From Oryzias latipes (lineage: Eukaryota; Chordata; Actinopteri; Beloniformes; Adrianichthyidae), in assembly GCF_002234675.1 (NCBI RefSeq), contig NC_019865.2:2232958-2296957 (forward strand): a stretch of DNA of 64,000 nt. The letters run 5' to 3'. The notes beneath the pieces were generated by a model that ran no database searches, was not told where the DNA came from, and saw only the letters and a program-made list of their open reading frames with translations. Shown one piece after another: positions 13,101 to 24,032 of this stretch. Made by a program: the position numbers and the translations under genes. Position 1 is the first letter of the stretch. Every line of letters begins with the position of its first letter.

Positions 13101-16100
13101 TAATCTCTGTCATTTGGAGAGCATGTGTCCTGCGCTGGGCTTTTCCAAAGCCTTTAGATGTCTTACAGTAAATGCTCTCCAGGTCTTGTGTTTGGCAGAC
13201 TGCAGACAGATACTTCCTGCTGGTGGGGTGGATAATAGTCACTGGTGGGTGTTTAGTACCAATAAAGTTTCTGTCGTGTGGGCTGTTTGGTCGGCTGCTG
13301 CGCTGAAGCACTTGGAAGCTGAAGAACCGCAGTGTAGCTGGAAAAAGGGCTCAAACTGTTTCTATGTTTATGTTTCCTGCAAGCATATTGCACATGTGCA
13401 TCAAGATGGAAACGGCGAGATGACCAGCAGTAGCAGCTTTAACCCTGGAGAACCCACAAAATTGAATCTGATCTTTTAATACTTTTTCTTTTTTTTGGCT
13501 GTCGCTGTTCTTGGGTGAGATGGATGTGTTTCTGATCAACAAAGAACCAAATAAGACAGAAAAACAGACAACAAACTATTTCAAGTTAGAGTCAACATTG
13601 GTGTTGATGGTAAAACGTGCTGTCATGTCTGTCATGGGGACAATTTTTTTTAAGAGAGGAAGACAAAAGACAGTCAAGTTTGGAGAAAAGATGGAGATGC
13701 AGCAATTGGCTCACATCCGCACACACATCCTGTTGGATTGAAGTGAGAACCAACAGAATGACGTTGGTGAACATACGGGATGGGGTCTGTGTGGGCACAA
13801 CAACTGTAAAGTCAAGTAAAATTAGAAAATTCTAAACATTTCTTAAACATCAGAAACATTAAACGGTTGCTTTGGACCTTCAACTGTCATTCAGTTTCTG
13901 CGTTATGGCTGCACGGTATGAGGAAAACTCTCCATATGCTTTATTAGTGATCAATGTTGCGATCACGATATAATTTGCGATACCGGAACAAATAGAAAAC
14001 AACCAAAACATTTCACTGCAACAGTTGAATTTAAATACGCGTCAACATAACTTAAATTATACTCTGAATGACCCTCGTTGACATGGGAGGCGAACATTCA
14101 ACATAAAAGAGCTCCGAAATAAGTAAAAGGGCTCCATCCGATTGGTTAACAACATAAAGGCGTCCATCTGATCTGTCGAATGCATAATTGGATTTATTTG
14201 ATTTGTTCAAAACTTCAAGCTGCCACAAGATTGTTTTAGCATATTTAAGGTAACTATTATTTGCAATTTTCGCCGACTTTTGTGACATGCGTGTTGCACG
14301 CGTGGAACCGAGGTGTTCATTTTCTCCGGCTGTCGACTCTGCAGCACGACGCTGACCTCTGACCTTTTTCAGAGAGCAGCTGAAAGGCGGGCTTCTTTTC
14401 TTATGACAGTAATTCAAAGCAGGAAGTTGGAAGTGGGGGTGCACACGTGTTTCTGAAATGGAGCAGATCTCTTCCATGAAAGTGCACACATGAAGTGGAC
14501 ACTCCTGGTTTTCCTAATTCCTGTTTTTCCTTATTTTCAGACCTATGTTTGTCGGGACGGTGTGCGTTGGTCTTCTCGTTTTTTTTGTGTTTTTGTATTC
14601 CAAGAGGGTGTGAATTTACCACAACCTGGTGTTTGAAAGACGCTGTGTTTTTGTTAACAGTTAGAACCACAAAAGATGTTTTCCATCATCTCAACAGTGT
14701 GACATTGTGGTCAGATCTGTATTCAATAGAGGATTTTCAAAGCTTATCTTCTGACTGAAGCGGCAGATGTTGAGACACCTTCAGAAGATTTGATAAAACT
14801 GTGAAAACACCACAGACGTTGACTAAAATGTGAGCTTCAAAGGCTTCATTTACGCTTCTGAGATTCAACGTTTACCCTCAAAAATGCACCATAGTTCAGC
14901 CATAGGCACCTCCAATAAAACTACGGTGGCCCCCGATCTGCAAATCACATTGACAAAATCGCTCAACATGTTTAAGATCGCAAGAAGAATTAAAACAGAA
15001 AAAGCATTACAACTTAGAAATCAAAACAAAATTTCAGAAACCAAAACGTAATCCCAAAAATAAAAAGGAAGAAAGGCATTATGGGACATCACTGATCGGA
15101 TGTTTTTGTTTTTTCACCTTCACAACAGGAAGTGATTCTTTGAACTCCCCAAGTTCAGTGATTGCTCAATCAGCTCATCGAACATCATCAACTCAAATGC
15201 CATCATCCAATCAGTGACATCCCATAATACCTACCTTTTCTGCTTTCTTACTTTGTTTCACTTGTTAACATTTAATTTTGATTTTTAGAAAATATATTCT
15301 TATCAAGTTTTATATATTTCGGTTTCTGAAATTTTGTTTTGGTATTCCAAAAATGTGCTGATGTTAATTTATAATTTGTTTTGCTTTTTTAATTGTCGTT
15401 GTGGCCTTTTTGCGTTGAGGGATTTGCCGTGATTTTTTCCCTTCAGGGCCACCGTACAGAACAAAGAGTAGTAGATCGAACGTTTGGGTGAATTTTGGAC
15501 CCATCTTCCTTATTGCATGGTTGAATTTCCTTCAAGAAAAATGTATATGATGTCATGTTTTATGGGTTTTGTTGCAAAGCGGCAATAAAAAGCTATAACT
15601 TACAGAGTTTCTTTTAAACTTTTCTTGAGAGAATTAACGAAGAAAGATCCGAGCGTTGAATTCTGTCTGTAAGGATTCTTTTTTTTCTCCTAATGAGGAA
15701 AAGTTTTCCCCCATATTTTTGCATTAAAAAGCCCTCACTGACTCCTGAAAGCACCGTACGCCAGCGCCGCCATTAACCGTTTTCAAACAGTCCTCGTAAA
15801 AAATGGGGGGGCAGTCTTACAGGGAGGGGTTTTATGGATACAGGTTAGCGTGTGCTTGAGCTTTAGAGTGGGTGCTTTGTTTCATTTTCACCTTATCCTT
15901 CACTCTCACCCCCTTATTTTCCTTCAACTCCCCCCCAGGACCAACCAACCAACGCAGACGCACGCTCACTTCCTGTCCTCCGGTCATTGATCTTTAATAA
16001 GGTTCCCCTTCTCTTCTCCACCTTCCTCCTTTCCCTCTCATCTTTCCATTAGCTTGTCTGTACTTATGTTCTCTGGGGGGTTTGTGGCGTTTTAGTGGGT

Positions 16101-18151
16101 CCATGGGGGGGGGGGGGTGGGGGGGGGTGGAATTGGGTTTGTGGTCAACTGTTTTTCTATGAGAGGGGGTGAGAAAGAGAAGGGGCGTGGCTTGATTGAC
16201 TATCATTGTTTGATTGATAGTTCGTCATTGACGTCCGTCAGGGAGGCACAAAAACACGATTGTGTGTCTCTTTGCCGTGTCATTTATTGTTGTTTTTGTG
16301 TAAATGTTTGTGCATTTCATCCATGAGCTCATGCTGTCCGCTCACATGCGCTCACGACAGCAGTATGTGTTTGTGAGGGGGAGGGCAGGAGGCTTCAGGC
16401 GGAGTAATGAAGGCAAATGGATCCCAGATGGACTTCTTTTCCTCCTTTCTCCACGTTCAGTGACGTGAAGAGAGTGACAAGCTTCTAATGGGAAGCAGAG
16501 TCTGAGGGCTGCAGCTTTTGAACTTCGCCGACGGCGGCCGGCCATGCCGTGGACCCCCCCCCCCCCCCCACACACACCTCTTCAGCTCTCCTCCCAACAA
16601 CAATGGCGTTGAGGAAAATGTGGAATCCACGGAGCTGACAGCAGAGGGGCTTCTTTGAGCAAACTGAACTCCCAAACGAGAAACAAAAGTTCTGGAATCT
16701 GCCAACGCTTTGGCTTCACTCCTGGACTTAAAGACTTCTTTAGATCAGATCATAAATATTTGTGGTGGCGGGGAGAAACCCGTTCGGATTTCAAATCAGG
16801 TTCAAGTTCAAGTTTCAAACCTTCAAAATAAAGAACACAGTAAATAAACAAAAAAGAAGATCATGTGACCCACTTTTGGTTTAAATCAGTTCCAATAAAA
16901 GTACTTTTTTTACATTTTCTTTATTTTGAATGTTTTTGTTTATGCTAAATCTGAATTACTCACAGTTCTTTGCATCCTTAAATGTTGGGAGAAAAAGGGA
17001 AGGAGACATTAAAACAATAGAGGACTTCTGATATTTATGCGAATCGTCTCCACGGAAGTGGACTGGTCTTAAGGTGGACTTTGTGTGTCCCTGCAGGTCT
17101 GTGGTGATGCCCATTGCCCAGGAGTTCTCCCCAGATGTTGTCCTGGTGTCGGCCGGGTTTGATGCTGCTGAGGGGAACCCCGCTCCCCTGGGGGGGTACA
17201 AGGTTTCCGCCAAATGTGAGCACCGCTCTTAAACTGTACAAAACGCCCCAACCTTCCTTGGAGTTCTAGTTCACGGCCCTTGGTTCGAGACGGTGAGGCG
17301 TTCGTGTTTAACCTCACCAGTTCTGGAGTTTCAGTAAATGAGCAGATTTGTCGCTGAAGGAAGATTGGGGAAGTTGGAGCAGAACTTTTTGATGCTTCAT
17401 TTTAGACCCCTCACCTGCATGGACTTAGCTTAATGATAACTTTTTCTGTCTGTGTGGTGCAGGTTTTGGTTTCCTGACCCACCAGCTGATGTCTCTGGCC
17501 GGTGGGCGTCTTATTTTAGCCCTGGAGGGGGGGCACGACCTCACAGCCATCTGTGATGCATCCGAAGCCTGCGTTAGTGCTCTCCTGGGCATGCAAGTAA
17601 GGCATTCTGGGTAATGATGTTCCCAGAGAGTTATCTGAGGACAGTTTGGTTCTTGTGTTTTTGTTGATGCATCCTTTTTTCTAGGATTCAATGCCAGAAG
17701 ATGTTCTGCTCCAAAAGCCCAACGCCAACGCAGTCCGGTCCCTCCAGACGGTCATACAGATACAAAGTGAGCTGCAGGGAGATCGTTTTTGTGTTTTTCT
17801 TTGCCTTCTTTTGTTTGATTTGTCCTGAGGATGTGGCAGCAGAGGCAGAATGACGGTCTGACTCGTGTCTTTGTGTCGCAGGTCAGTTCTGGCAGAACGT
17901 GAAGGCCCACAGTGGAACGCTGGGCCTGTCGCTGCTGGAGGCTCAGAGCAGAGACTGCGAGGAAACGGACGCCGTCAACGCTTTGGCATCGCTCTCAGTG
18001 GGAGTCATGCCCAACAAGAGGTAGAGCGCAAACATTCATCAGAGTTGAGCGTCACATTTTTCCTGCTTCACCCAGCAATTATCTCTGTCATTTCCCATCT
18101 TCCTCCAGTCTCCAGGATGAGCCCATGGAGCATGACAGCGACCCCCTGTAG
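1151..18151 (+). CDS. hdac7: Histone deacetylase 7 (class IIa), 5' partial, 22 exons
   Basis: This is a nuclear/cytoplasmic shuttling class IIa corepressor that binds MEF2. Exons: 1151-1259, 1342-1442, 2394-2516, 2592-2701, 3141-3242, 3641-3812, 5790-5986, 6197-6394, 6704-6923, 7782-7915, 9581-9701, 9783-9832, 10252-10359, 12090-12145, 12243-12330, 12425-12544, 12621-12718, 17097-17215, 17463-17596, 17685-17766, 17882-18020, 18109-18151. They join in one frame, 873 residues plus stop. The 14-3-3 phosphosites are visible as [26 protein letters not shown] and SRTQSSPAS. The catalytic domain starts near exon 7782. It has the structural-zinc residues ([16 protein letters not shown]), GHHAD, the zinc ligands in DWDVHHGNG and GFDAAEG, and EGGHDL, where class IIa enzymes have His in place of the catalytic Tyr of class I. 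That His predicts weak intrinsic deacetylase activity. [16 protein letters not shown] and the Leu-rich TITLGLP region favour HDAC7 over HDAC4/5/9. Which teleost copy (a or b) is undecided, and the 5' exons are off-window. Confidence 0.95.
2728..2757. repeat. Short ATGTT microsatellite
   Basis: About five tandem copies of a pentamer (ATGTT) lie in the hdac7 intron, directly after the exon ending at 2701. Confidence 0.8.
4911..5740. mobile_element. Non-autonomous DNA transposon with ~75-bp terminal inverted repeats
   Basis: The left end begins tgccggtgtaggtaccaaaa and the right end, read on the other strand, begins tgccggtgtaagtaccaaaa. The match goes on with mismatches for about 75 bases, through a 'ggcctgca' block to a 'tgacgtcacacta' type block. 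The interior has open frames (5190-5585, 131 residues) with no transposase motif I know. No convincing target duplication was found. It lies wholly inside an hdac7 intron, its right end only 49 bp before the exon starting at 5790. The superfamily is not assigned. Confidence 0.75.
8239..8951. mobile_element. Degenerate foldback/MITE-like element
   Basis: The two ends are imperfect inverted repeats: 'ggccgtatcacac' then 'gctatgtaca' on the left, against 'gggacgtgtcacac' then 'gctacgtaca' read inward from the right. The interior is CpG-containing and carries repeated 'acgtgga' and 'cgtggaa' type words unlike the AT-rich intron around it. No open frame of interest and no clean target duplication were found. 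It lies in the hdac7 intron between the exons ending 7915 and starting 9581. Confidence 0.5.
11259..11828. mobile_element. hAT-like non-autonomous element, degenerate
   Basis: The left end reads 'ggtctgctacctg' then 'agagcc'. The right end, on the other strand, reads 'ggtctgccacctg' then 'ctctggagcc'. These are like the ends of a dispersed fish hAT-type repeat. The interior is AT-rich with no coding capacity. A short 'tgtttt' is shared by both flanks but is not a clean target duplication. Confidence 0.45.
13905..14290. repeat. Dispersed repeat, copy 1 of 2 in the window
   Basis: This block shares diverged sequence, in inverted orientation, with 37330-37600. Shared landmarks are a 'gcgatcacgatat' type core, a block reading 'aagagctcc...ccgattggttaacaacat', and a 'caagctgccac' end. 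It is intronic in hdac7 and probably an old non-autonomous transposon; the termini are not resolved. Confidence 0.5.
14932..15456. mobile_element. Foldback MITE (long palindromic element)
   Basis: The ends are tacggtggccc and its inverse. The homology of the two arms continues inward through 'aaatcac', 'ctcaac', 'aaaattt(c)agaaacc' and 'attatgggacatcactgat', so most of the 525 bp folds back on itself around a short centre near 15150-15180. It has no coding capacity and sits inside the 4.4-kb hdac7 intron 12719-17096. The long arms are typical of Foldback-type or tail-less hAT derivatives; the superfamily is inferred only. Confidence 0.65.
16105..16130. repeat. Poly-G tract, possible G-quadruplex
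   Basis: Thirteen G, one T, nine G, one T and two G occur in sequence in an hdac7 intron on the sense strand. A second homopolymer run, 16 C at 16554-16569 followed by a short CA repeat, lies 430 bp further on. Confidence 0.7.
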
Positions 18152-20560
18152 GAGAAGCGACCACCTCAACTCCGAAACTGCAGGGAGACCGTCTGTAGCT
18201 TGGGACGTCCTGCGCCGGCACACGACGAGGATGTTTTTACCGCCAAGCCCCCGGCTCGTAGCCTTCTTCAAACTCTTGTAAACACAACGCTGGACCTGCC
18301 ATTTTGAGCACCTCAATGCTGGGAAGAAGCCACCAGCACTGCCTGCAGCTGAGAAACCTCCTGAAACCTCACAAACAGCAATACAAGTTCACTTTACCAG
18401 ACTTTTAAAGGTCTCCTTTACTGACATGGGACAGCGAGGGAGTAGGTGCTTTTGCCTGCTCAGAGCTTCAGCCCTCTGAGCAGGCAACCAGATGTGGAGC
18501 TTGGCTATGACTCACCCGGAAGCACTGTGAACCACCAGCAGACCCAGCCGCCTTAACGTTTGCCTTATCCTTCAGACTGAGCCTCAGACTGTACGTCCTC
18601 TGACCGTGTTTGCTCTGCAGAGCCGAATCAAGTATTAACCAAACCCCGGTGAAGCCCGCAGATCACCATGAAGAGGTGTCCACCACACAAGGAAAGCCAA
18701 TAACCAAGACTGAAGTCATTCCATGCAGCAAAACCACTAAACAAAGACGACAAAGAGCAAAAGACAGGAAGCAAAGACACAAACTGTGTTTTTGCTTGAG
18801 ACAAAGACGGGACACAGGTCCTCTCTTGTTTTATTGCACTGTTCATTCCATAATGTGAACCATGATGAATTCCAAAACTCTGGGATAAAAAAAGTTCTTC
18901 TTTGTAGAATATTTAATAGTTTCTTTTTTTTTTTTTTTTTTTTAGAAGATTTGGAAGATTCCTGCTATATATTTCCCAGGTTTTATATGGGTCTCTTCTC
19001 TTTGGACCAGATTACTGTAGAGCTGTTTCCTAAGAATGACAACTGCAAAGTAGACTAGATTTGAAATGTATTCACTGCTGTTCAGTGTCTTTAGTTTGTC
19101 TTCATACGCAGATTCAAACATACAAAGCGTTGAATAATGTACCACTAGTATTGAATACTGTATATAGTTGTTGACGTTGGAGGGTAAAGGCGTGATCATT
19201 CCACCCTGGCACCACTGAGGACCATTGAATTGTTAGCAGTACTGTTAATGCACTTCCTGAAACCGCTCCATAGAAAACGGCCTTAGCCCGCCTGCTCCTG
19301 GCACTGGGACTGTGTTGACGCGACACAAGGGACACGTATGGACTCACTGCTCTTTACAGACAGCAATCGAACCTGTGGATTTAGGCGAGTGTCACGTATG
19401 CAGTCTTTTATATACTGTCAGTACAACGACCTGCTCTGGTCTGAATGTTTTATGGTCTTAAAGTTGCCGCTTGTCTGTTGTTGTTTTTGTTTGTGTCCAG
19501 CCTGGACCACACTGTGCTGTGTACGGTAAAGTGCCTGTACATGCTGGGCATTCCAAAAGAAAACCAGAAGAAGTTGTCACTTTGGAGGTTCTTGTGGAGC
19601 AAATGTAGATCTTTTTTTTTTGTATGCTCTGTGTTTGTGCACGCTGTTGAGGTTCTAGGGTGAACGGTTCTAATGTTTGGACATTAGAGTCCTACCTTCT
19701 TTAGTCTGAGACGCAAAACAACAAACTTTCATGACGGAATCATTTTGAACACTAAGCCGTCCTCAAACTATAAGCAGCAAACTGTCGGTGGGGAAAATCA
19801 ACATCTTCTGAGACTTTCCTTTTCCTTTTTTCCCCACCTTTCATTTGGAAGTATCATCATTCTGGTATTCAGACTAAAGAGGAGCATCTTCAGTCTTCGG
19901 TTTTCATTTTTTTCATTAGACCCATCGTCTGCTCAGCAGTAGAGCTCCAAAGACGAGGCGGAAGTGACCAGCGTGTAGAAGATCTCTGAGGAACGGAGAG
20001 TCGCGTTCTCATCAAAGATGGCGGCGTGTCCGCCGCGCTCTGCAGACGGAGGAACATGAGCAGAGGAGTGCTGGCGACTGCACCAAGTGTTATGCATAAA
20101 CGTCTGTCCAAAACTGTAAATGATGTCTGTATAATATTCCAAGTGGCTATTTGATTGTCTTATAGAGGCCAGTACAGCCTCCACTCTTCCCTTTATTACT
20201 GATGTAAATAGAAAGAAGACCAAAATACACGTCACGCGTGTGCCTTCAAGCATTCTGTAGCAGGTGTATTGGTAAATTTCCATTAACTGGATATGCAATA
20301 ACTCTGTATCTGGAGACATTTTCGTCTTTGGTTTATTCTGTTCTTCCCTCCTGTCTTGTATTTTTCCTTTAACATTTCCTACCACGTGTATGTATAGAAA
20401 GATTTGCCTATTTTATCCTTTTTTTTTTTCTGCCCTTTCTTCTCGATTAAAAAAAAATCCACTATTAGCATATTTTCTTGGCCTTGCGTCTTCAAATGTA
20501 TTTGTTTCCTTTTGAATGTTTCATTTAAAAATAAAAATGCAGACAAATGCTGGATGTCTA
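18152..20560 (+). other. Probable hdac7 3' untranslated region
   Basis: After the stop there is no further exon of the family. The 2.4 kb that follow are low in repeats and end in a canonical AATAAA at 20530-20535. Two sequences fit the Pumilio-binding consensus TGTAHATA: TGTATATA at 19159-19166 and TGTAAATA at 20203-20210. A 19-base poly-T lies near 18925. The 3' boundary is inferred from the poly(A) signal alone, so a shorter UTR is possible. Confidence 0.45.
20530..20535 (+). terminator. Candidate poly(A) signal of hdac7
   Basis: AATAAA on the sense strand, 2.4 kb after the hdac7 stop codon. It is the first canonical hexamer I found downstream in an AT-rich context. Confidence 0.4.
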
Positions 20561-22952
20561 AGCAAAGCACAAATGTTATTTCCTCTAAAATCCATCAAAA
20601 TTGTTCGCAAATATGAACTTCAATATTTTAATGGCACCTTTTTAACTGCATTTGTGAAACTTGTGCAGCTGAAAGACTGACAATTTTTCTAAAAATATAA
20701 AAAAGATTTGAGAAGCATATAATACACTTTGAAATTCCCCCTGTAATTTTTTTTATGACAAAAATTAGTTGGAACTTTTTTCACAACATGGTAAACCTTC
20801 AGTTTTGATTTGTATTTAAAAATCACTTAAGTCTTAAACATTACATGAAAAACTCCAACATTTTTTCAGCTTTGTTAACGTATTCTGTTTAAAAATATGA
20901 CGGCCAAAAAGTGCCACCAATTTCAGAAAGCATTGATTTTAGTCAGCTCTATCCATATTTCATAACCGGAGTAGATATGTTCAGATCTGTGTTCTTTATG
21001 TACATCTATACACATATAAACAGTCTCCATTGAAATGAATCCTTCCTTCAAATTAAATACATACCAAAAACGTGCCTTTTTTTCAATTTTAAGTCCTGAG
21101 ATTTGATAAATGCAAATGTAAATTCACAAAAATGAAGTTTCCTTCTTCTGCTTACTGTTTCTGTCTTGATTTGACCTAAAACTGCCCAAATGTGATCTCC
21201 TAAAAGCTGATTGATTGGGCTCTGTTGAAGCTGTTTTCAAAAACTGAAGGTAAGAAAATACGGTCAAACTGGAACACACCCTCTGGGTCCAAACAGGCTG
21301 TAAATGTTTCAAAAATGGTTTATTGCACATTAACTAGTTCTTCTGGAGGCATTAACTGTTCCTGACTGACCAGGCAAAAGCACACGGAGAGCAATGGGGA
21401 CAGTTTAACAAGAGAGACGGAGAGGCCGAGTGAAGCTCTGCAGCTTTCACCAGCAAACAGGAATTCTTTGATTTTCTGGTCTGGATGTGAGCTTTACTAT
21501 AGATCGAATCAGGAAAAGATGCATCTGTCCGCAAAATGATCGGAATATTTGCTTATCGTCCTCGTTTTAAAAAAAAAGGGTTATCTAAACATCCTTTTAG
21601 CTCTTACATCCACTTTTCTATCTAAGTCTAAAAAAATTGCAAAAACAAAAGTTGAAGCAAAACTTTATTCTCAAGCTGAAAGAAAGCATCTTGCACCCTG
21701 TAAAATTTGTGGTATCAAAAAAAAGAAAAGGAACCAAATTTCACACATAAAATGTCATTTTTCTGCATCTGAGAATCATAGACACAAAAAAGGAAAAATA
21801 AAAATAATAAAAGAAGTGCTGCCTTTGGGATTTTTGACATTCTAATTTACTTTCTGACTGTTTTGGCCCAGAATTGAATTCTTCTAAAATGTCAAGTATC
21901 TCCCAACATCAGAGAAAGGGAAGCCTGTGCGAACTGTAGAGCTCGCTAAAACAGTTCATACGTCCTCATAAGAGCTGGAAACATGAACTCCTCTTCAGGA
22001 CAGTCTAATGATAGGCTGCTGCGTGTCATGCATGTTGGCAATGAAGGGAAAGAGAAAAAAAAAGATTTGTTTTGGAAGGAACCGATCTCTGGAGTCTGCT
22101 CGGTGAAACCATGCAGGTCTCTGGGCCTCTTTCATGTCGGACAGATCTGCTGCTCCGGTTACACAAAGTGGAGTACTATTGGGTAATTATTGGGAATAAA
22201 ACAACTTTTTGGGGGCGCAGGAAATGGTGCCATGTGCGTTGCTACACCTATGGATATGTGCATAAATCCGCTCACACCTCCTTCATCACTCCCAGTGGTT
22301 TATGGGAGCCCAGCAGGGAGCCACATCAGCCTCTCCTTTGATGATGACACGCGTGATTCATGGCTGTTGGAGACCATTTGTTTTCATTACGCCTCCTCCT
22401 CTGCAATACAAGCAAAGTTAGGCCAGAACGAAGGGAAAAGATTTCCAGGAGGAGCAGCCCCCCCCCTTTGGCACCACAATAAACAAAAGGGCCTGTTTTT
22501 TGTTTTTATAAAAAATGAAGGAGAACAGAGATACATCTCCTCTGGATTAATAAAATGACTCAATCTAGGAAAGTTGGTTCAACTCCAGGTTTGTTTTGGT
22601 TCTTCCAGGTTTCTCGTTTTTTTAGTTTTCTGGTTTCCACAAAACTGCAGCCTGACAGCGGAAGCAAAGTGAAATAGAAATGTCAAAGGTGAACTTTACA
22701 GATGGCTCCTACTGCAGACCCACAGTGAAGGAGGCTGCAGCGACATAATCTGAGATGACGGAAACTGAAACTGCTCAATCAGTTCCATCCTTTCCATTCG
22801 GAACCACAAACGTTTTTGATGAAGCCGTCTGCTGGGTCTCTGTTCCCCTCTGTGGTCTAACCACAGAGCCCCCCCCCAAAGGTCCAATCGTCCTGTCACA
22901 GCTGCCACAATCCCATGGTATGTCTCCAGGGTCCACGGTGTGGGCAGGGATG
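20561..22952. other. Spacer between the convergent hdac7 and twist3 genes
   Basis: The segment presumably includes the twist3 3'UTR on the - strand; a - strand AATAAA read from about 21663-21668 could end it. The block 22140-22500 looks unique and non-repetitive, with CpG and homeobox-like words, and is a candidate conserved non-coding element. No coding exon was recognised. Confidence 0.45.
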
Positions 22953-23597
22953 CTAATGCCCGGCAGACATGCTCGACCAGGCCCCCTCCATCCTCCAGAC
23001 AGAGAAGGCGTAGCTCAGTCTCTCGTGGGCCAGGTAGTTACATCCAGCCAGCTTGGAGTCCATCTGGTCGCTCTGCAGAACCTGGTACAGGAAGTCTATG
23101 TAACGAGACGCCAGCTTGAGGGTCTGGATTTTGCTCAGTTTGTCGGATGGCAGCGTGGGGATGATCTTTCTCAGCGAGGCAAACGCCTCGTTGAGAGACT
23201 GTGTCCGTTGGCGCTCCCGGATGTTGGCAATGACCCGCTGGGCATGGGGGTCCTCGAGGGCTGAGAGACCTCCGGGACTGTTAGCAGGAACAGGCGACAG
23301 GGACGGGCCGGAGGAGGAGGACGGGTGCTGAGGGCTTCGTTTGAGCCTCTTTGGACCAGACGGGGAGTAGACCTGAAAACCGTCGCCGTCTTTGACCTGG
23401 TTGTCCACTGAAGAGGGCGGGGTCACCGGGGTGAGGTCATCCTCTGTGTGGGAGCCCATCTGACGTTTGCGTCCAGTGAGCCCCGGGGTTGCTACGACAA
23501 CGGGACAGGTGTTAGAAAAAGGTTTCCCCGTCTTCCCTTCACTGACAGCCACCCTTTCTTCAGGGTGCTCATTGCGAGATGCCTGCTCCTTTCTCAT
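22953..23597 (-). CDS. twist3: Twist-family bHLH transcription factor (twist3)
   Basis: This is a nuclear E-box-binding regulator of mesoderm, skeletal and neural-crest mesenchyme that dimerises with E proteins. One exon, 214 residues. The bHLH domain spans about residues 120-175, with the basic segment [17 protein letters not shown] and loop [12 protein letters not shown] nearly invariant in the family. The C-terminal Twist box (WR domain) occupies the last 26 residues and contains [13 protein letters not shown]. The N-terminus is long and divergent, with basic clusters (GRKRQ, PKRLKR) that fit nuclear localisation signals. The start is the first in-frame ATG; the frame runs open a few codons further, but only through a TTG. 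The tail reads WSSMSAGH, one Ser longer than the usual WSMSASH. Paralogue choice rests on linkage to hdac7 and on the N-terminus lacking the Gly-rich tract of Twist1. Confidence 0.88.
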   Translation of the reverse strand: MRKEQASRNEHPEERVAVSEGKTGKPFSNTCPVVVATPGLTGRKRQMGSHTEDDLTPVTPPSSVDNQVKDGDGFQVYSPSGPKRLKRSPQHPSSSSGPSLSPVPANSPGGLSALEDPHAQRVIANIRERQRTQSLNEAFASLRKIIPTLPSDKLSKIQTLKLASRYIDFLYQVLQSDQMDSKLAGCNYLAHERLSYAFSVWRMEGAWSSMSAGH

Positions 23598-23972
23598 GCT
23601 TTGCCACAATATCCTCTGTTTCTGCAGACTGTCCCAAAGTCCTCCAAACGTGTCCAGAACCTCTCTGTCTGCAGCCCCCTCAGCTCCACCTGAGGAACCT
23701 TCCCCTGTTCTGCTCGTCCTCAGAAGTCCACTCTTCTGTACTTCTCTCTGGTCTGATCTTCTGCTCCGCCGCGCCTCTTCTTCTCCATCCAGCGTTCAGC
23801 GTGTTGCATCCAAACGACCCGACGAAGTCCTCAGGTTTGGGTTCTTCATCCTCACGACTGAAAAATCCATTCAGGCCTCTGTAAACGAACACACACTGTG
23901 GTTTTTTTTTTGTATTTCTGCTCCCTGCTCCTGCTAAAAAGCATGTGAAAGAGCAGCTACATGGATCCCACT

Positions 23973-24032
23973 TTTTAAAAGGGAGGCGACTGCGGGGCTT
24001 TCTGCAGCCCTCCCACCTGGTTCTCCTATTGG
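23973..24032 (-). promoter_or_regulatory. Candidate twist3 core promoter (CCAAT plus TATA-like box)
   Basis: Read on the - strand, a CCAAT box lies at 24032-24028 and a TTTTAAAAAG TATA-like box at about 23980-23973, some 50 bp apart. A start site about 30 bp further on would leave a 5'UTR near 345 nt, plausible for a Twist gene. This is inferred from spacing only. Confidence 0.4.

Larger units (their letters stand above)
12719..17096. other. Largest hdac7 intron in the window
   Basis: The intron separates the two exons that encode the middle of the deacetylase domain. It holds the repeats at 13905-14290 and 14932-15456, homopolymer G and C runs near 16105 and 16554, and otherwise unremarkable AT-rich sequence. 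Candidate open frames here are short and show no family signature. Confidence 0.7.

Noticed and set aside
22953-23597. Assignment as twist1 or twist2
   Set aside because: The N-terminus lacks the Gly-rich tract of Twist1 and the short form of Twist2, and the neighbour is hdac7, not hdac9 or hdac4. Phylogeny would be needed to settle it fully.
23598-23609. Twist start four codons further upstream
   Set aside because: That start codon is TTG. The ATG at 23597 is the first in-frame methionine.
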